Counted from the stretch's first letter, positions 45,120 through 57,135 are shown. The stretch: 64,000 nucleotides of DNA from Amblyomma americanum (GCF_052857255.1 NW_027526502.1:124001-188000), one strand, 5' to 3'. A program made the numbers and translations. Notes: a model not told the origin generated them from the sequence alone.

Positions 45120-45365
45120 CTTACTTCTAGCTTCTCTGCTCTCGAACGACGCCTATCCCATATCACCTTGTATTTCATCCCATATCCCATATCACCCCTG
45201 ATTTGGTGTATTGCCATGTGCTCCCAAAGCTAGCCTCCCTACGCCATGTTGTTTAATTTCTAACCTTGCTTGAACATCTGGTCTCTTGCATAGGACCGCA
45301 TTACCGAAAGTCGGGCTAGGAACCATCACCCCTTTCCAGATCCCTCTTACCACTTCATACCTATT

Positions 45366-45883
45366 CTAATAACATAGTGCCCTATTTTTCATGACAGATG
45401 CATTCCTACTAGCTTTATTCATTACATATTTTTCATGGTCTGTCACATACTCAGCACCGTTATTTATCCACACCCGAATATACTTGTACTCATCCACTAC
45501 ATTTAGCGTGAACTCCTGTATTCTATGCTCGCCGACCTCATCATTAAATATCATGACTGCAGATTTTTCCTTACTAAACTTGAAACCTAATCTATCTCCC
45601 TCTGTACCACATATGTGTATCAAGTTCTGTAAATCTTCCGTGTTGTCAGCCATTAGCACTATATCATCGGCGTATATTAGTCCCGGTAATGACTGTTTAA
45701 TCATTCCTTCTTGCTTGAAAAACGAAAGGTTGAAGCGTAGTCTGCTCCTCTCTAGCTTGGTCTCCAACCCTTGCAGGTACAAGATGAACAACAAAGGAGA
45801 CAGAGGACGTCCTTGCCTAAGCCCCGCTGTATCTCTACAGGCTCTGATACATTTTTCCCCATTTTATAAGCACTCTGGTACAT

Positions 45884-45938
<55 letters not shown>

Positions 45939-46400
45939 TGTATTAATGTTTGCTTAGAATTTGATCCTAGCTTCTTTAATAACATAATCGGAATGCCATC
46001 TGGTCCTGTTGACGTGCCACTAGGAACCTTCTTCTCTGCCCTTTCCCACTCGCTTTGCTCAAGTGAAGCTATTGCAGTAACCGGTTTATCCTCCTTCGAT
46101 AAATTATGTGCAACATTTCTTTAATTTTTTCTGTCATCCTTGTTCCTATGTGTTTTATCGCTTCATCCCCTTCTAGTCGAATACCCTGATCTGTAACAAA
46201 AATCATTTGTTCTAGCCTAGTCTTATTACTCATTGCATTTAGATGCTTCCTGAATTTTTGAGCTGCTTTGCTATCCTTTCTTTTTACTTTTGACATCCAT
46301 TGGGCACCCTTTCTTCTAATTTTCGCATTAATCAAATAGGATGCTTCCCTTCTACACATTATGAAGGTATCCCATTTTTTGTCTACTTTAACTTCTGGTT
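45366..46400 (-). pseudogene. LINE reverse transcriptase with core deletion and AT repeat
   Basis: The N-terminal part (46359-46069) reads REASYLINAKIRRKGAQW and ends LLKKLGSNSKQTLIQA near 45940. An AT microsatellite of about 50 bp (45886-45935) follows, and then GKNVSEPVEIQRGL and LLFILYLQGLE. The catalytic YADDIVLMADN lies at about 45640-45675. By comparison with typical LINE RTs, roughly 100 or more residues of the fingers and palm are missing at the AT repeat. A further segment, DEYKYIRVWIN, follows before the frame ends at 45366. Confidence 0.8.
45886..45935. repeat. AT microsatellite at an RT deletion point
   Basis: A pure TA run of about 50 bp, located where the LINE RT has lost its central part. 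Confidence 0.95.
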
Positions 46401-46668
46401 CCCCCCTCTTCTTCGATTATCTGTGTTCCCTGGACGCTTCCTGACGTTTCTCTATCGCCCCCTTGACCTCCTCATCCCACCAACTCTTGGATTTGCGTCT
46501 TTTCCCTTTTAGCTTTACTCACTCCTTAGCTAGCCCTAGCTCCAGTAATCGAGTTAATTTGGTGTAAGACCATTCTGTTTAACTATTCTCAAAAATTACT
46601 TTTTCAATTTCCTTGGCTGCTGCTTCCAATTGCTTTTCTGAGTAAAAATTCCCCCCTGATTGCTCATC

Positions 46669-47410
46669 TCAATTCATTCCTACATTGCTTTTTCTTCTGA
46701 AGCTCAACTTGATACGCTTGTGGTCACTACCTAGACCTCTGGAACTATCTTCATCTATGTTCATTACTCCTAATCTATTATACATCCTATGTGACATTAG
46801 TGCATAATCTATCGTCGAGTGCACACGTCCCGCCTCCCATGTTATGAGCCCTTCAGACTTCTCGGTGCTTTTACAAACAACTAAATCATACCGTTCACAC
46901 ATGTCCTGCAGCATGCTTCCCGTCGAATCCGTGTACCCATCCAGGTCTTCTATGTGTGCATTCATGTCGCCTATTATAATTATATATCTCGCCCTGTCCT
47001 CCTAGCTCATCAATGTCAATTGCAATACATTCTAACATTTTCCTGTTTTCCTCTATGGCATTAGCTCCTGTCCACACGTATACATAGCCAAGGAGTGTTT
47101 GCTCCCCTGCCACTTTTTCTTTTAGCCATAAATGTTCCTTGCATCCCAGTTTAACAATTTGGAATTCTTACTTTTATGAATGAATGCCCCAATTCCACCC
47201 CCCTTTCTGCTGCCCTCTGTTCTATTGCAATATTCTCATGCGTAGTCGGGCTTGTAGGGTGGATGCTCCATGTCTCTAAGATGCGTTTCCACTAAACCAT
47301 ATACCATTAATTCCTCCTGCCTTAACTGTTCTTCTATTTCCTCCTTTTTCAGTATATTCCTGCCACCTTGCATGTTAATGAAACATATTTCTGAATTAAC
47401 TGGGCCTGGC
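46669..47410 (-). pseudogene. APE-type endonuclease of the LINE (ORF2 N-terminal)
   Basis: The endonuclease nicks target DNA to start reverse transcription. Readable pieces in several frames are ICFINMQGG, LVETHLRDME (about 47270), GYVYVWTGAN (about 47080), the catalytic GDMNAHIEDLDG (about 46940-46980) and the terminal SDHKRI (about 46710). Stops and shifts separate the pieces. Confidence 0.8.
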
Positions 47411-47470
47411 GCTCGTGTCTGTTTCTTCTCCTATGGTTCCGTCGTTCCTTTGATCTTGGTTCTTCCTTCT

Positions 47471-48067
47471 CTACACTGGTTCCCTCAGAGCTCTAGGTCC
47501 CCCAAAAAAAGCTGTTGCCTGGCGACCTATCCTACTACCCACCCTCTTTCCAGTGGCACAACCGTAGTGAATGCCATCCTGTGCAAAAGAGTCGAGCCTG
47601 GCCTCGTACACTTCTCTGTTAACTTCCATTACCCCGTATCTTAGTCGTCGACTCATTAACCTAATTGCACGGTTAGCCTCAACGATCCTCCTTTCCGTTT
47701 CGCTAGCCTGCCTCTGGACCTCTGGGATTGTGCATATGGTCCCATGCACACTCTCAGAGGCCTCTCTAAGCCTACGCATCCCCACTTCTAACTGCTTCTC
47801 TAGATTCTGGCTCCTCCCCTTGAGCACATAGTTGAGGCCAGCATGGATAACGACAAGGTGTTCGCCATCCATGCTGCCCCCCACCACCTCCTGGGCTTTG
47901 GCCATTGCATCTACCATGCACTTCCCCGACTGGGCCTCCTCATCTACCCCGCCACCGCTCGTCAAACCGGTGAGGCTGCTCCGCAGCTTTCCGTGATCAT
48001 CGACCCAGCAGCGTAAGAAGCGCCGATTCGGCCGCATCCAGTCACAGTCGAGTTCTAAGCCTGGCAA
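47471..48067 (-). pseudogene. LINE ORF1 with SGNH esterase-like domain
   Basis: The open minus-strand frame has about 198 residues and no reliable ATG at its start. HLVVIHAGLNYVLKG near 47815-47850 resembles the GxND block of SGNH/GDSL hydrolases, with Asn kept and Asp replaced by Tyr. FAQDGIHYG at about 47560-47585 matches the D-x-x-H catalytic pair near the C terminus. Esterase domains are known in ORF1 of CR1-like LINEs, so the assignment fits. The nucleophile block (GDS) is not evident and may lie upstream or be lost. The protein ends with RALREPV. Confidence 0.65.
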
Positions 48068-48162
48068 CCACGCAGTACTGTCACCACAGGAGCTTCGCGT
48101 TGCCTACAAATACCTCCCCCCCCCCCTTCTGGAGCCAGTCGTTGCACGCCGCTGCGAAGAAC

Positions 48163-49023
48163 ATGGTCATGAAACCGCCCCTTTTTGCGCAGGTTATTTA
48201 CCTCCCGTATGCTAGTTGTTTCCGCACTAGTAATCCCTTTCTGATCGCAGTGTCGGGCCCCAATGGCCTGCTTGATTGTTTCCGGAGACTATTGGGCTTG
48301 TCATGCAACTTTTTCCTCAATGCTCATCTGGTGTGCCTCTTGCTTGCCTTGTCGGGAGAAGTAGAACTAAATCCGGGACCTCATAACGCCGACCCACCTG
48401 CATCTCATGAATCCATTTCGCAGACTCTCGCTCGCTTATAACTGTCCCAAAATACGGTTCGTGCCGAACTCTCGCTAATCCGCTCTGCTCAAACTAACAC
48501 AGAAGGTATGGTCGGCCGGCTGCCTTCACATGTCGACGCCCTGGAAAAAGTTGTCAAGAATAGTCAGCTGAGCTACCCGGACTCTTCTGGCATGTTGAAA
48601 ACCAGTATGGAGATAATTTCAGCCGAAGTTAGGTTCTTACCGACAAATGTGATGATACAGAAAATCGCCTCCGTCGATCCAATTAGCTTTTTTTTTGGAA
48701 TTAACAATGCTAATGTGGAAACGTGGCCTGAGTCTGAGTCTCAAATTATTTCGTTTTGCTCAGAAAAACTTGGAGTTACCGTGAATCTTGATGATATTGA
48801 ACGAGCACACATGCTAGGGCGCTTCCAGTCAGAAAAAAATTGCCCAATAATTGTAAAATTTGCGTGTTTCAAGGAGAAATCGAAGATTCTGTCTGAAAGA
48901 CCGCAGCTCAAAGATTCGTCTAATGCTCTTCGTGATGATTATTCTGCACGTGTGCGAACAGCCAGGAAAGTGCAATTCATATATAATGCAAATACGAATT
49001 CTTCCGAGGAAGTGCAATTATAG
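48163..49023 (+). pseudogene. LINE ORF1 with N-terminal 2A-like motif, one premature stop
   Basis: One frame runs from the ATG at 48163 to the TAG at 49021, interrupted only by a TAA at 48439-48441. The N-terminal 70 residues are hydrophobic and end LALSGEVELNPGP (motif at 48355-48381), close to the 2A consensus DxExNPGP with Glu for the first Asp. The later part has a coiled-coil-like stretch (HVDALEKVVKN) and IERAHMLGRF...CPIIVKFACFKEKSKIL, as in RNA-binding LINE ORF1 proteins of the L1 ORF1 type. The 2A-like sequence would separate or target the N-terminal peptide, as proposed for similar LINEs. Confidence 0.78.
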
Positions 49024-49069
49024 TGATTGTCGCCCGCTTGCAGGCCGCCACCACACCACCCGCCGCAGT

Positions 49070-49792
49070 TTCCACGCGTCAGTTACTTCGCACCGACTTA
49101 TAAGCCATTAGCCGTTCTAGTAGCGAACATTCGCAGCTATCTGCCCAAGAAAAACGCTGTAGAAGCCTTCCTAAATGATAGCGGTACAGATATAGCTTTA
49201 ATTACTGAGTAATGGCTAACCTCGGAAGTCTCGAATGACGAGCTTCTGCATGATGTATCATCGTTTACGGTCTACAGGCGTGACACAGTGGGGAGGAAGG
49301 GGGGTGGTGCGGTGTAGTTGTTTTTGTGAAATATAATGTGCCGTCTCCCTTTTGCCGACCAGCAATCATGAAATTGTTGCTATAAAGTTATCGCTTCTTT
49401 CTAATACAATCATTTTACTTGCACGCTACCGTCCTCCTAACTGCGAGACATCATTCCTTGACGAGCTGCATTCAATACTACTGGGCCTCAAGGCCCGTTT
49501 TCTCCGTGCAAGTTATTTACTTTGCGGCGACTTCAACTTCCCTGACATTAACTGACCAGACTTATCCGCACATAGCGCCCAATCAAAGCAGCTTTCGGAT
49601 GTAGTGCTTACCCTCAACCTTACTCAAAAAGTTGACGTACCAACTTGGCACAACAAAACTCTTGACCTTGTTCTTGCTTTTGACCTCGAATCTATCCAGT
49701 CATTATCGTGCATTGCTGGCTTGAGCGATCATTGCACGTTATTGTTCAACTTATCTGTGCCCGTCGCTGCTCGTCAACCACCATTCAAGTAA
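49070..49792 (+). pseudogene. APE-type endonuclease of the LINE (ORF2 N-terminal)
   Basis: Pieces in successive frames are LAVLVANIRSYLPKKNAVE, DIALITE followed by a stop where a Thr or similar is expected before WL, ILLARYRPPNCETSFLDEL, the catalytic GDFNFPDIN (about 49526-49555), and LSDHCTLLFNL (about 49720-49750). The order and motifs are those of the APE nuclease that makes the first-strand nick. Several stops and shifts are present. Confidence 0.82.
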
Positions 49793-50149
49793 ATTCGCGA
49801 CTCTAACAAGGCCAACGTTCAACGTTACAAGTATTATCTCAGGGTTAGATAACTTCCTCAATCATTTCCGTATGTGCTCCGCAGCAAGAACAGTTAATGA
49901 TAATTGGTTGCTATTCAAAAGAAAATTCTTATCACTAACCGATATATACGTTCCCCTTGTATGCATTCGAGGCAACGCAAGCAAACCGTCGTTTTCTAAT
50001 GCACTCAGGAAACTTTCAAGGCAGAAGAAACGCCTCTTCTGTGTAGCAAAGCACTGAGGAAGCCCACAACAGTGGGAAAGGTTCGACTTCTTCTTCGACT
50101 TCTTCGACAATAAACTTCTTCGACAATAAAAAAAGGGAAATTTTATCAT

Positions 50150-51220
50150 CATGATCTGCAAAGCATCATTCACTCCAACCCCCCAAAATTCTGGAAACTT
50201 CTTAGTCCAAGTGACAGGTCATCACGCAATATCTCATTAGTTGAAAGTGATGGTTCTGAGGTTCCATCAGACCAACGCAGTGCGGTAATGAACTCATACT
50301 TTACCTCTGTTTTTATTAATGAACCTTCCTTAAATATCCCTCCCTTAAAAGAGCTTCTATTTTCTCAAATGCCGCCTGTTACTGTCACTGCCAACGGTAC
50401 TGCAAATCTCATTGCTAAGCTTAAGGTCTCAAGCGCCCCAGGACCAGATAGTATACCTTCAAAGATACTGAAACGCGCCAAGGATAGCTCAAGCCAGTGC
50501 TTGAAAATATTCGACCGATCAATTTCTGCAAGTTCAATTCCAGATGACTGGGAGATGAGTCGGGTAGTTCCGGTTTTTAAAGCAGGTAACCGGTCCGATC
50601 CTTCTAACTACCATCCGATTTCTTTAACATGCATTGCCTGCAAGCAACTAGATCACATTATATGTTCACACGTGGCCTCTCATTTAGATTACAACTGCTT
50701 CTTTTCCCCCAGTCAGCATGGTTTCAGATCCGGTCATTCATGCGAAACCCAACTTTATCATTTCACTACCGATTTCAGCTAGTCCTTCAAAATGACTTCA
50801 GCAGAATTGAGGACTGCTGTTCCACGTGGCTAATGCAGCTAAGCGTTTCCAAGTGTAAATAAATGCAGGTAACTCGCAAGCGCACTAAGGTCCACTACGC
50901 GTATTCACTAAAGTCAACCACCCTTTCACAAGTCGTTTCATACCGGTATCTCGGAAATCGTTTCAACAACACCCTCACGTGGTCCCAGCACATTACGAAG
51001 CTGACAGCTGATGCTTCGAAATCACTCGGATTTATCAGATGACACTTCGGTTCTTCCCCACATTCCATCCGAAAACTAGCCTGCAATAATTTCGTCCACA
51101 CTAAACTAGAATACGCCTCCGATGTTTGGAACCCACACCAAGGTTACGTAATTGACACTCTAGAAGCTATTCAAAACCGTGCAGCCCGCTTTATTTCATC
51201 CGACTATCACACCCACTCTC
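50150..51220 (+). pseudogene. LINE reverse transcriptase lacking the catalytic palm
   Basis: The fingers are well kept (50288-50782): SSAPGPDSIPSKIL, SRVVPVFKAGNRSDPSNYHP and QHGFRSGHSCETQL. The sequence then passes straight to LQNDFSRIEDCCSTWLMQLSVSKCK (about 50780-50860) and thumb motifs such as VSYRYLGNRFNNTLTW and [13 protein letters not shown]. The block that should hold the SGVPQGS and FADD motifs is absent, an internal deletion of about 60 residues or more. The protein could not polymerise DNA. Confidence 0.82.
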
Positions 51221-51221
51221 G

Positions 51222-51327
<106 letters not shown>

Positions 51328-51829
51328 TCAGCCTCTGGTGCACAGGCGGAAAATTGCCCGCTTGTCTTTATTCGACAAACTATACCATTGTTTTCCTTCA
51401 CTTCGGGACTCAAATCTGCTTCCGCTCCTCAGAACTTCACGCGATCTCTTCAACTCCATGAGCGTTCTACGCGTGCACGGCTCCACTAACGCACCTAGCA
51501 AGCCATCTCTACCTGTTTCCATTGAATAATGGAATTCTTTACCCGAATGCATTGTCATCGAACGTGATCCGTGTAAGTTCCGCCTATTTCTGCTGTCACA
51601 CTTAAAAACCTGATGTTTATTATTCTTCCCTTTGCGTTTTACTACCGTTCTATATATGTTTGGCCACTCCCTCTGATGGGTTTATGTACATTTTCTCTTT
51701 ATATCCTGCCAGCATATGTATATGGCGCTGATTGTGACCTGTTGTATTCTTGTGTTGTAACGCCTCCTCCTTATGTAATGTCCCGACCCCCAGGGTCTTT
51801 AAGGGTCAATAAATGATGGTTATGATGAA

Positions 51830-52709
51830 TATACGCAGCACACTCACGTCTTTACCGACGGTTCAACTACTCAAGAAACCCCTCCCTGTTGCCTTTATGT
51901 GCCCTCAGCAATCCATGCCGTTTCTTAGCGGCTACAGCAGAAGACTTCCTCTACGACAGCTGAGCTTCACGGCATTAAAGAAGCTGTTTCGTCTACCCTG
52001 CGCCGATCCCACAGCCGATGGGTTATCTTCACGGACTCAAAAGCATCCCTGCCGATACTGACCAACCCGCTGAAGAACACCAATCATCAGCCTATTTCCC
52101 TTGAGATCGGGTGTCTGCATCATATGGCTATTGTCGCGGGCCATAGCATTTCAGTGTATACCAGCACACTGTGGCATTCTGGCCAATGGAAGAGCAGATG
52201 AAGCGGCTTGTAAAGGCCACCAACATCGGCGATACATTCGGACCTTCTTCACAAAATCTGATGCGTCCCAAATGGCTAAAAGATTTGCTTTAGAAGAAAT
52301 GTATCGGCTCTGGAGCTTGCCGACACATCACTATCAGTTTCTCAACTCCATCGACCCACATCTGAGATCAAGCCTACCGCCTAGAATTCCTCGCCACCTG
52401 GAAACACTATATCGCCTACTTCGCCTCAACACTGCGTCTACGAACGGCTTGCGATACCGTTTCAGTCAAACGAACAGTCCGCTTTGTGACAACTGCGGCT
52501 CGATCGAATCTGTCGAACGTGTCTTGCTTGAGTGCCCTGCGTATACTGACGAGCGTGTTTACTATGAGCCGTGCGTGGGAAAGCTCTCCCCAGTGCCCCT
52601 AACAGTGGACAGTGTTTTAGACACCTTAAGCTGCTTTAGGCCACAGAGACATGTAATGAACTTTTTGTTTGCGTGCTTAAAGGAAATTGGACATCTCGAC
52701 AAGATCTGA
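51830..52709 (+). pseudogene. 3' fragment of a LINE with RNase H domain
   Basis: The end of a different LINE ORF2. RNase HI motifs appear in order: HVFTDGSTT (about 51845), AELHGIKEAV (about 51960), FTDSKASLPIL (about 52030) and, after a frameshift, FQCIPAHCGILANGRADEAA (about 52150-52215). These carry the acidic and His residues of the fold. A further ~150 residues end with a zinc-type CDNCGSIESVERVLLECP (about 52486-52540). A stop (TAG at about 51927) and the frameshift make it a remnant. It is strongly 5'-truncated and follows the end of the previous LINE closely. An RNase H points to I- or R1-type LINEs. Confidence 0.83.
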
Positions 52710-53300
52710 TTTCATCTAGCACTTTGCTTTCACGCATTTTTCTCGCAGAGTTTTTTTAGGCCATTTATCAGACTTTGCGCGCCATCATTTCATATGTTAC
52801 ATCATTTCTCGCCGATGGCCCTTAGTATGCGTTTAATGGCCACTGTTTTTGTTCTCCCCTCCCCTTTTTTTTCTCTCTAATTTAACCTTTCTCGATCTCC
52901 TCCCCTTCTGCCTTTACCTCCCAAATTCCCTTCCCCGAGCAGAGTAGCATGCCAGCGATCTCTAAACGTGGGCTAAAATCTCTGTTTTTCGATTCTCTCT
53001 CTCTCTCTTTCTTCCTAGTTCTTTTCCGCCACTGTGTGTCAACGCTCTTTCTGTATAGGTTTTAAATACCTTAGCTGCTTACCTGTTATCGTTCAATTTC
53101 CTCAGGCGTTCTTCATATACAGCGTGTTCAAAATTACACTTTAGTGATATTTTTTAAAAATGTGAAACACCGTACGCTAATCCTGTTTTTGCACGTTGGT
53201 AAGGCGTCCAGGCGGATACACATTGGGGTAAGAATGATCTCTGTAAATTCAGGAATTAACTAAAGTTCATTAAACACCCTTTTTATTGGTTGAAATTAAA

Positions 53301-53302
<2 letters not shown>
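52710..53302. other. LINE 3' region and unassigned sequence
   Basis: A pyrimidine-rich stretch to about 53040 is probably the 3' untranslated part of the RNase H LINE. From about 53110 (CAGCGTGTTCAAAATTACAC) the character changes to AT-rich sequence, possibly the edge of another small repeat. No gene is seen. Confidence 0.45.
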
Positions 53303-53359
<57 letters not shown>

Positions 53360-53442
53360 ACGAACGTAGGTTGCGTTGGCTCCGCAGAATAAAGATTTAA
53401 GGGAAGTAAGCACTTCTCTTAAATCTATATATATATATATAC

Positions 53443-53520
<78 letters not shown>
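53303..53520. repeat. AT microsatellites around a 70-bp unique core
   Basis: TA runs at 53303-53356, 53426-53441 and 53450-53520. They are edged by AATTAAAGT on the left and ACTTTAATT on the right in inverted order. The core 53357-53425 contains a hairpin, listed separately. Confidence 0.9.
53393..53426. repeat. 14-bp hairpin between AT runs
   Basis: AGATTTAAGGGAAG (53393-53406) pairs with CTTCTCTTAAATCT (53413-53426) with one mismatch and a 6-base loop. Its function is unknown. It may be just part of the microsatellite palindrome. Confidence 0.6.
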
Positions 53521-53525
<5 letters not shown>

Positions 53526-53526
53526 T

Positions 53527-53825
53527 TCGTTTTAGTTCGTTTAATTACGCATGCGAGACAGCGGCTCCCACCGTGATGTACCTCCGACGTGTGACGCAGC
53601 TATTGCGTATAGCACTCCGCCTTGCAGGAGTGTGCAGCGAGCGCCGACGCGGGTGACATTTCGTTCTGGGCCAGCGTTCTCCTTCTCGGCGATCGAAACC
53701 GATGAATCGCTGATCGGTCGGCGAGAAGGGAGAGCTATTTCTTTAAGCAATTGTTTCTGCAGCCGGTATAAAGACGCGGCGCCGCTCGTTGCGCACTCTT
53801 GCAAGGTGGAGTGCCATACGCAAGG
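53527..53825. other. GC-rich segment at the right satellite junction, TATA motif
   Basis: About 300 bp of GC-rich sequence unlike its AT-rich left neighbour. It contains GGTATAAAGACGCGGCGCC at about 53764-53782, a TATA-box-like motif in GC-rich surroundings, as seen in LTR promoters. No partner LTR or terminal repeat was found. The open frames across it have no recognisable product. Satellite sequence resumes at 53826. Confidence 0.4.
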
Positions 53826-53899
53826 TGACGTCAGGTGAAAACGCAACCGATAGCCGCAACCGCTGAAGGAAACCGCCCCTTTTAGCCGGTAAGGGCAAG

Positions 53900-55660
53900 C
53901 CAACGTTTTCCACGCTCATGCAGTCAGCTGATTGAGGGCACAAAGTTCAGACGGTGGAAGGCAATCTGCAGCAAAACGCAGCGACACAGGAAGTTGGTGC
54001 TCGCCGCTTATGGTCTCCGCTGCCAAGTGAGGCCGAAGGCGATGGGTCTCTTTCCTTATAGCTGGCGTCCGATGACATCAGCTGAAAACGCCGCCGATAG
54101 CCGCAACCGCTGAAGGAAACCGCCCCTTTTAGCCGGTAAGGGCAAGCCAACGTTTGCCACGCTCATGCAGTCAGCTGGTTGAGGGCACAAAGTTCAGACG
54201 GTTGAAGGCAATCTGCAGCAAAACGCAGCGGCACAGTAAGTTGGTGCTCGCCGCTTATCCTCTCCGCTGCCAAGTGAGGCCGAAGGCGATGGGTCACTGT
54301 CCTTATAGCTGGCTTCCGATGACGTCAGGTGAAAACGCCACCGATAGCTGCAACCGTTGAAGGAAACCGCCCCTTCTATCCGGTAAGGGCAAGCCAACGT
54401 TTGCCACGCTCATGCAGTCAGCTGGTTGAGGGCACAAATTTCAGACGGTGGAAGGCAATCTGCAGCAAAACGCAGCGACACAGTAAGTTGGTGCTCGCCG
54501 CTTATCGTCTCCGCTGCCAATTGAGGCCGAAGGCGATGGGTCTCTGTCCTTATAGCTGGCGTCCGATTACGTCAGGTGAAAACGCCACCGATAGCCGCCA
54601 CCACTGAAGGAAACCGCCCCTTTTAGCCGGTAAGGGCAAGCCAACGTTTTCCACGCTCATGCAGTCAGCTGGTTGAGGGCACAAAGTTCAGACGGTGGAA
54701 GGCAATCTGCAGCAAAACGCAGCGACACAGAAAGTTGGTGCTCGCCGCTTATCGTCTCCGCTGCCAAGTGAGGCCGAAGGCGATGGGTCTCTGTCCTTAA
54801 AGCTGGCTTCCGATGACGTCAGGTGAAAACGCAACCGAAAGCCGCAACCGCTGAAGGAAACCGCCCCTTCTAGCCGGTAAGGGCAAGCCAAAGTTTTCCA
54901 CGCTCAAGCAGTCAGCTGGTTGAGGGCACAAAGTTCAGACGGTGGAAGGCAATCTGCAGCAAAACGCAGCGACTCAGTAAGTTGGTGCTCGCCGCTTATC
55001 GTCTCCGCTGCCAAGTGAGGCCGAAGGCGATGCGTCTCTGTCCTTATAGCTGGCGTGCGATGACCTCAGGTGAAAACGCCACCGATAGCCGCAACCGCTG
55101 AAGGAAACCGCCCCTTTTATCCGGTAAGGGCAAGCCAACGTTTGCCACGCTCATGCAGTCAGCTGGGTGAGAACACGAAGTTTAGACGGTGGAAGGCAAT
55201 CTGCAGCAAAACGCAGTGACTCAGTAAGTTGGTGCTCGCCGCTTATCGTCTCCGCTGCCAAGTGAGGCCGAAGGCGATGGGTCTCTGTCCTTATAGCTGG
55301 CGTCCGATGACGTCAGGTGAAAACGCAACCGATAGCCGCAGCCGCTGAAGGAAACCGCCCCTTTTAGCCGGTAAGGGCAAGCCAACGTTTTCCACGCTCA
55401 TGCAGTCAGCTGGTTGAGGGCACAAATTTCAGACGGTTCAAGGCAATCTGCAGCAAAACGCAGCGACACAGTAAGTTGGTGCTCGCCGCTTATCGTCTCC
55501 GCTGCAAAGTGAGGCCGAATGCGATGGGTCTCTGTCCTTATAGCTCGCTTCCGATGACGTCAGGTCAAAACGCCACCGATAGCCGCAACCGCTGAAGGAA
55601 ACCACCCCTTTTAGACGGTGAGGGCTAGCCAACGTTTGCCACGCTCATGCAGTCAGCTGG
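53900..55660. repeat. Higher-order satellite block A, partial third copy
   Basis: About seven monomers match 1340-3100 (offset 52560) and 59622-61380 (offset 5722) in the same order of variants. The copy begins just inside the right array, immediately after the transposon island. Beyond about 55660 it switches to monomer types seen near 20.9-21.9 kb in the left array. Confidence 0.8.
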
Positions 55661-57135
55661 TTGAGGGCACAAAGTTGAGACGGTTGAAGGCAATCTGCAG
55701 CAAATCGCAGCGACACAGTAAGTTGGTGCTCGCCGCTTATCGTCTCCGCTGCCATGTGAGGCCGAAGGCGATGGGTCTCTGTCCTTATAGCTGGCTTCCG
55801 ATGACGTCAGGTGAAAACGCAACCGAAAGCCGCAACCGCTGAAGGAAACCGCCCCTTTTAGACGGTGAGGGCTAGCCAACGTTTGCCACGCTCATGCAGT
55901 TAGCTGGTTGAGGGCACAAAGTTCAGACGGTGGAAGGCAATCTGCAGCAAAACGCAGCGACACAGTAAGTTGGTGCTCGCCGCTTGTCGTCTCCTCTGCC
56001 AAGTGAGGCCGAAGGCGATGGGTCTCTGTCCTGATAGCTGGCGTCCGATGACATCAGGTGAAAACGCCACCGATAGCCACAACCGCTGAAGGAAACCGAC
56101 CCTTCTAGCCGGTAAGGGAAAGCCAATGTTTGCCACGCTCATGCAGTCAGCTGGTTGAGGGCACAAAGTTCAGACGGTGGAAGGCAATCTGCAGCAAAAC
56201 GCAGCGACACAGTAAGTTGGTTTTGGCCGCTTATCGTCTCCGCTGCCAAGTGAGGCCGAAGGCGATGAGTCTCTGTCCTTATAGCTGGCATCCGATGACG
56301 TCAGGTGAAAACGCCACCGATAGCCGCAACCGCAGAAGGAAACCGCCCCTTTTAGCCGGTAAGTGCAAGCCAACGTTTTCCACGCTCATGCAGTCAGCTG
56401 GTTGAGGGCACAAAGTTCAGACGGTGGAAGGCAATCTGCAGCAAAACGCACCGACACAGTAAGTTGGTGCTCGCCGTTTATCGTCTTCGCTGCCAAGTGA
56501 GGCTGAAGGCGATGGGTCTCTGTCCTTATAGCTGGCGTCCGATGACGTCAGGTGAAAACGCCACCGATAGCCGCAACCGCTGAAGGAAACCGCCCCTTTT
56601 AGCCGGTAAGTGCAAGCCAACGTTTGCCACGCTCATGCAGACAGCTGGTTGAGGGCACAAAGTTCTGACGGTGGAAGGCAATCTGCAGCAAAACGCAGCG
56701 ACACAGTAAGTTGGTGCTCGCCGCTTATCGTTTCCGCTTCCAAGTGAGGCCGAAGGCGATGGGTCTCTGTCCTTAAAGCTGGCGTCCGACGTCGTCAGGT
56801 GAAAACGCCACCGATAGCCACAACCGCTGAAAGAAACCGCCCCTTCTAACCGGTAAGGGCAAGCCAATGTTTGCCACGCTCATGCAGTCAGCTAGTTGAG
56901 GGCCCAAAATTCAGAAGGTGGAAGGCAATCTGCAGCAAAACGCAGCGACACAGTAAGTTGGTGCTCGCCGCTTATCGTCTCCGCTGCCAAGTGAGGCCGA
57001 AGGCGATGGGTCTCTGTCCTTATAGCTGGCGTCCGATGACGTCAGGTGAAAACGCCACCGATAGCCGCAACCACTGAACGAAAACGCCCCTTTTAGCCGG
57101 TAAGGGCAAGCCAACGTTTTCCACGCTCATGCAGT

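Larger units (their letters stand above)
44476..48098 (-). mobile_element. CR1-like LINE with esterase-type ORF1, decayed
   Basis: This is a minus-strand non-LTR element with ORF1 (48067-47471), endonuclease (about 47410-46669), RT (46400-45366) and C-terminal region (45119-44539), followed by an ATCC-type tail. APE endonuclease motifs and an RT with YADD are present. Many stops and frameshifts and a deletion in the RT show it is dead. It starts within about 30 bp of the oppositely oriented LINE at 48099. Confidence 0.88.
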
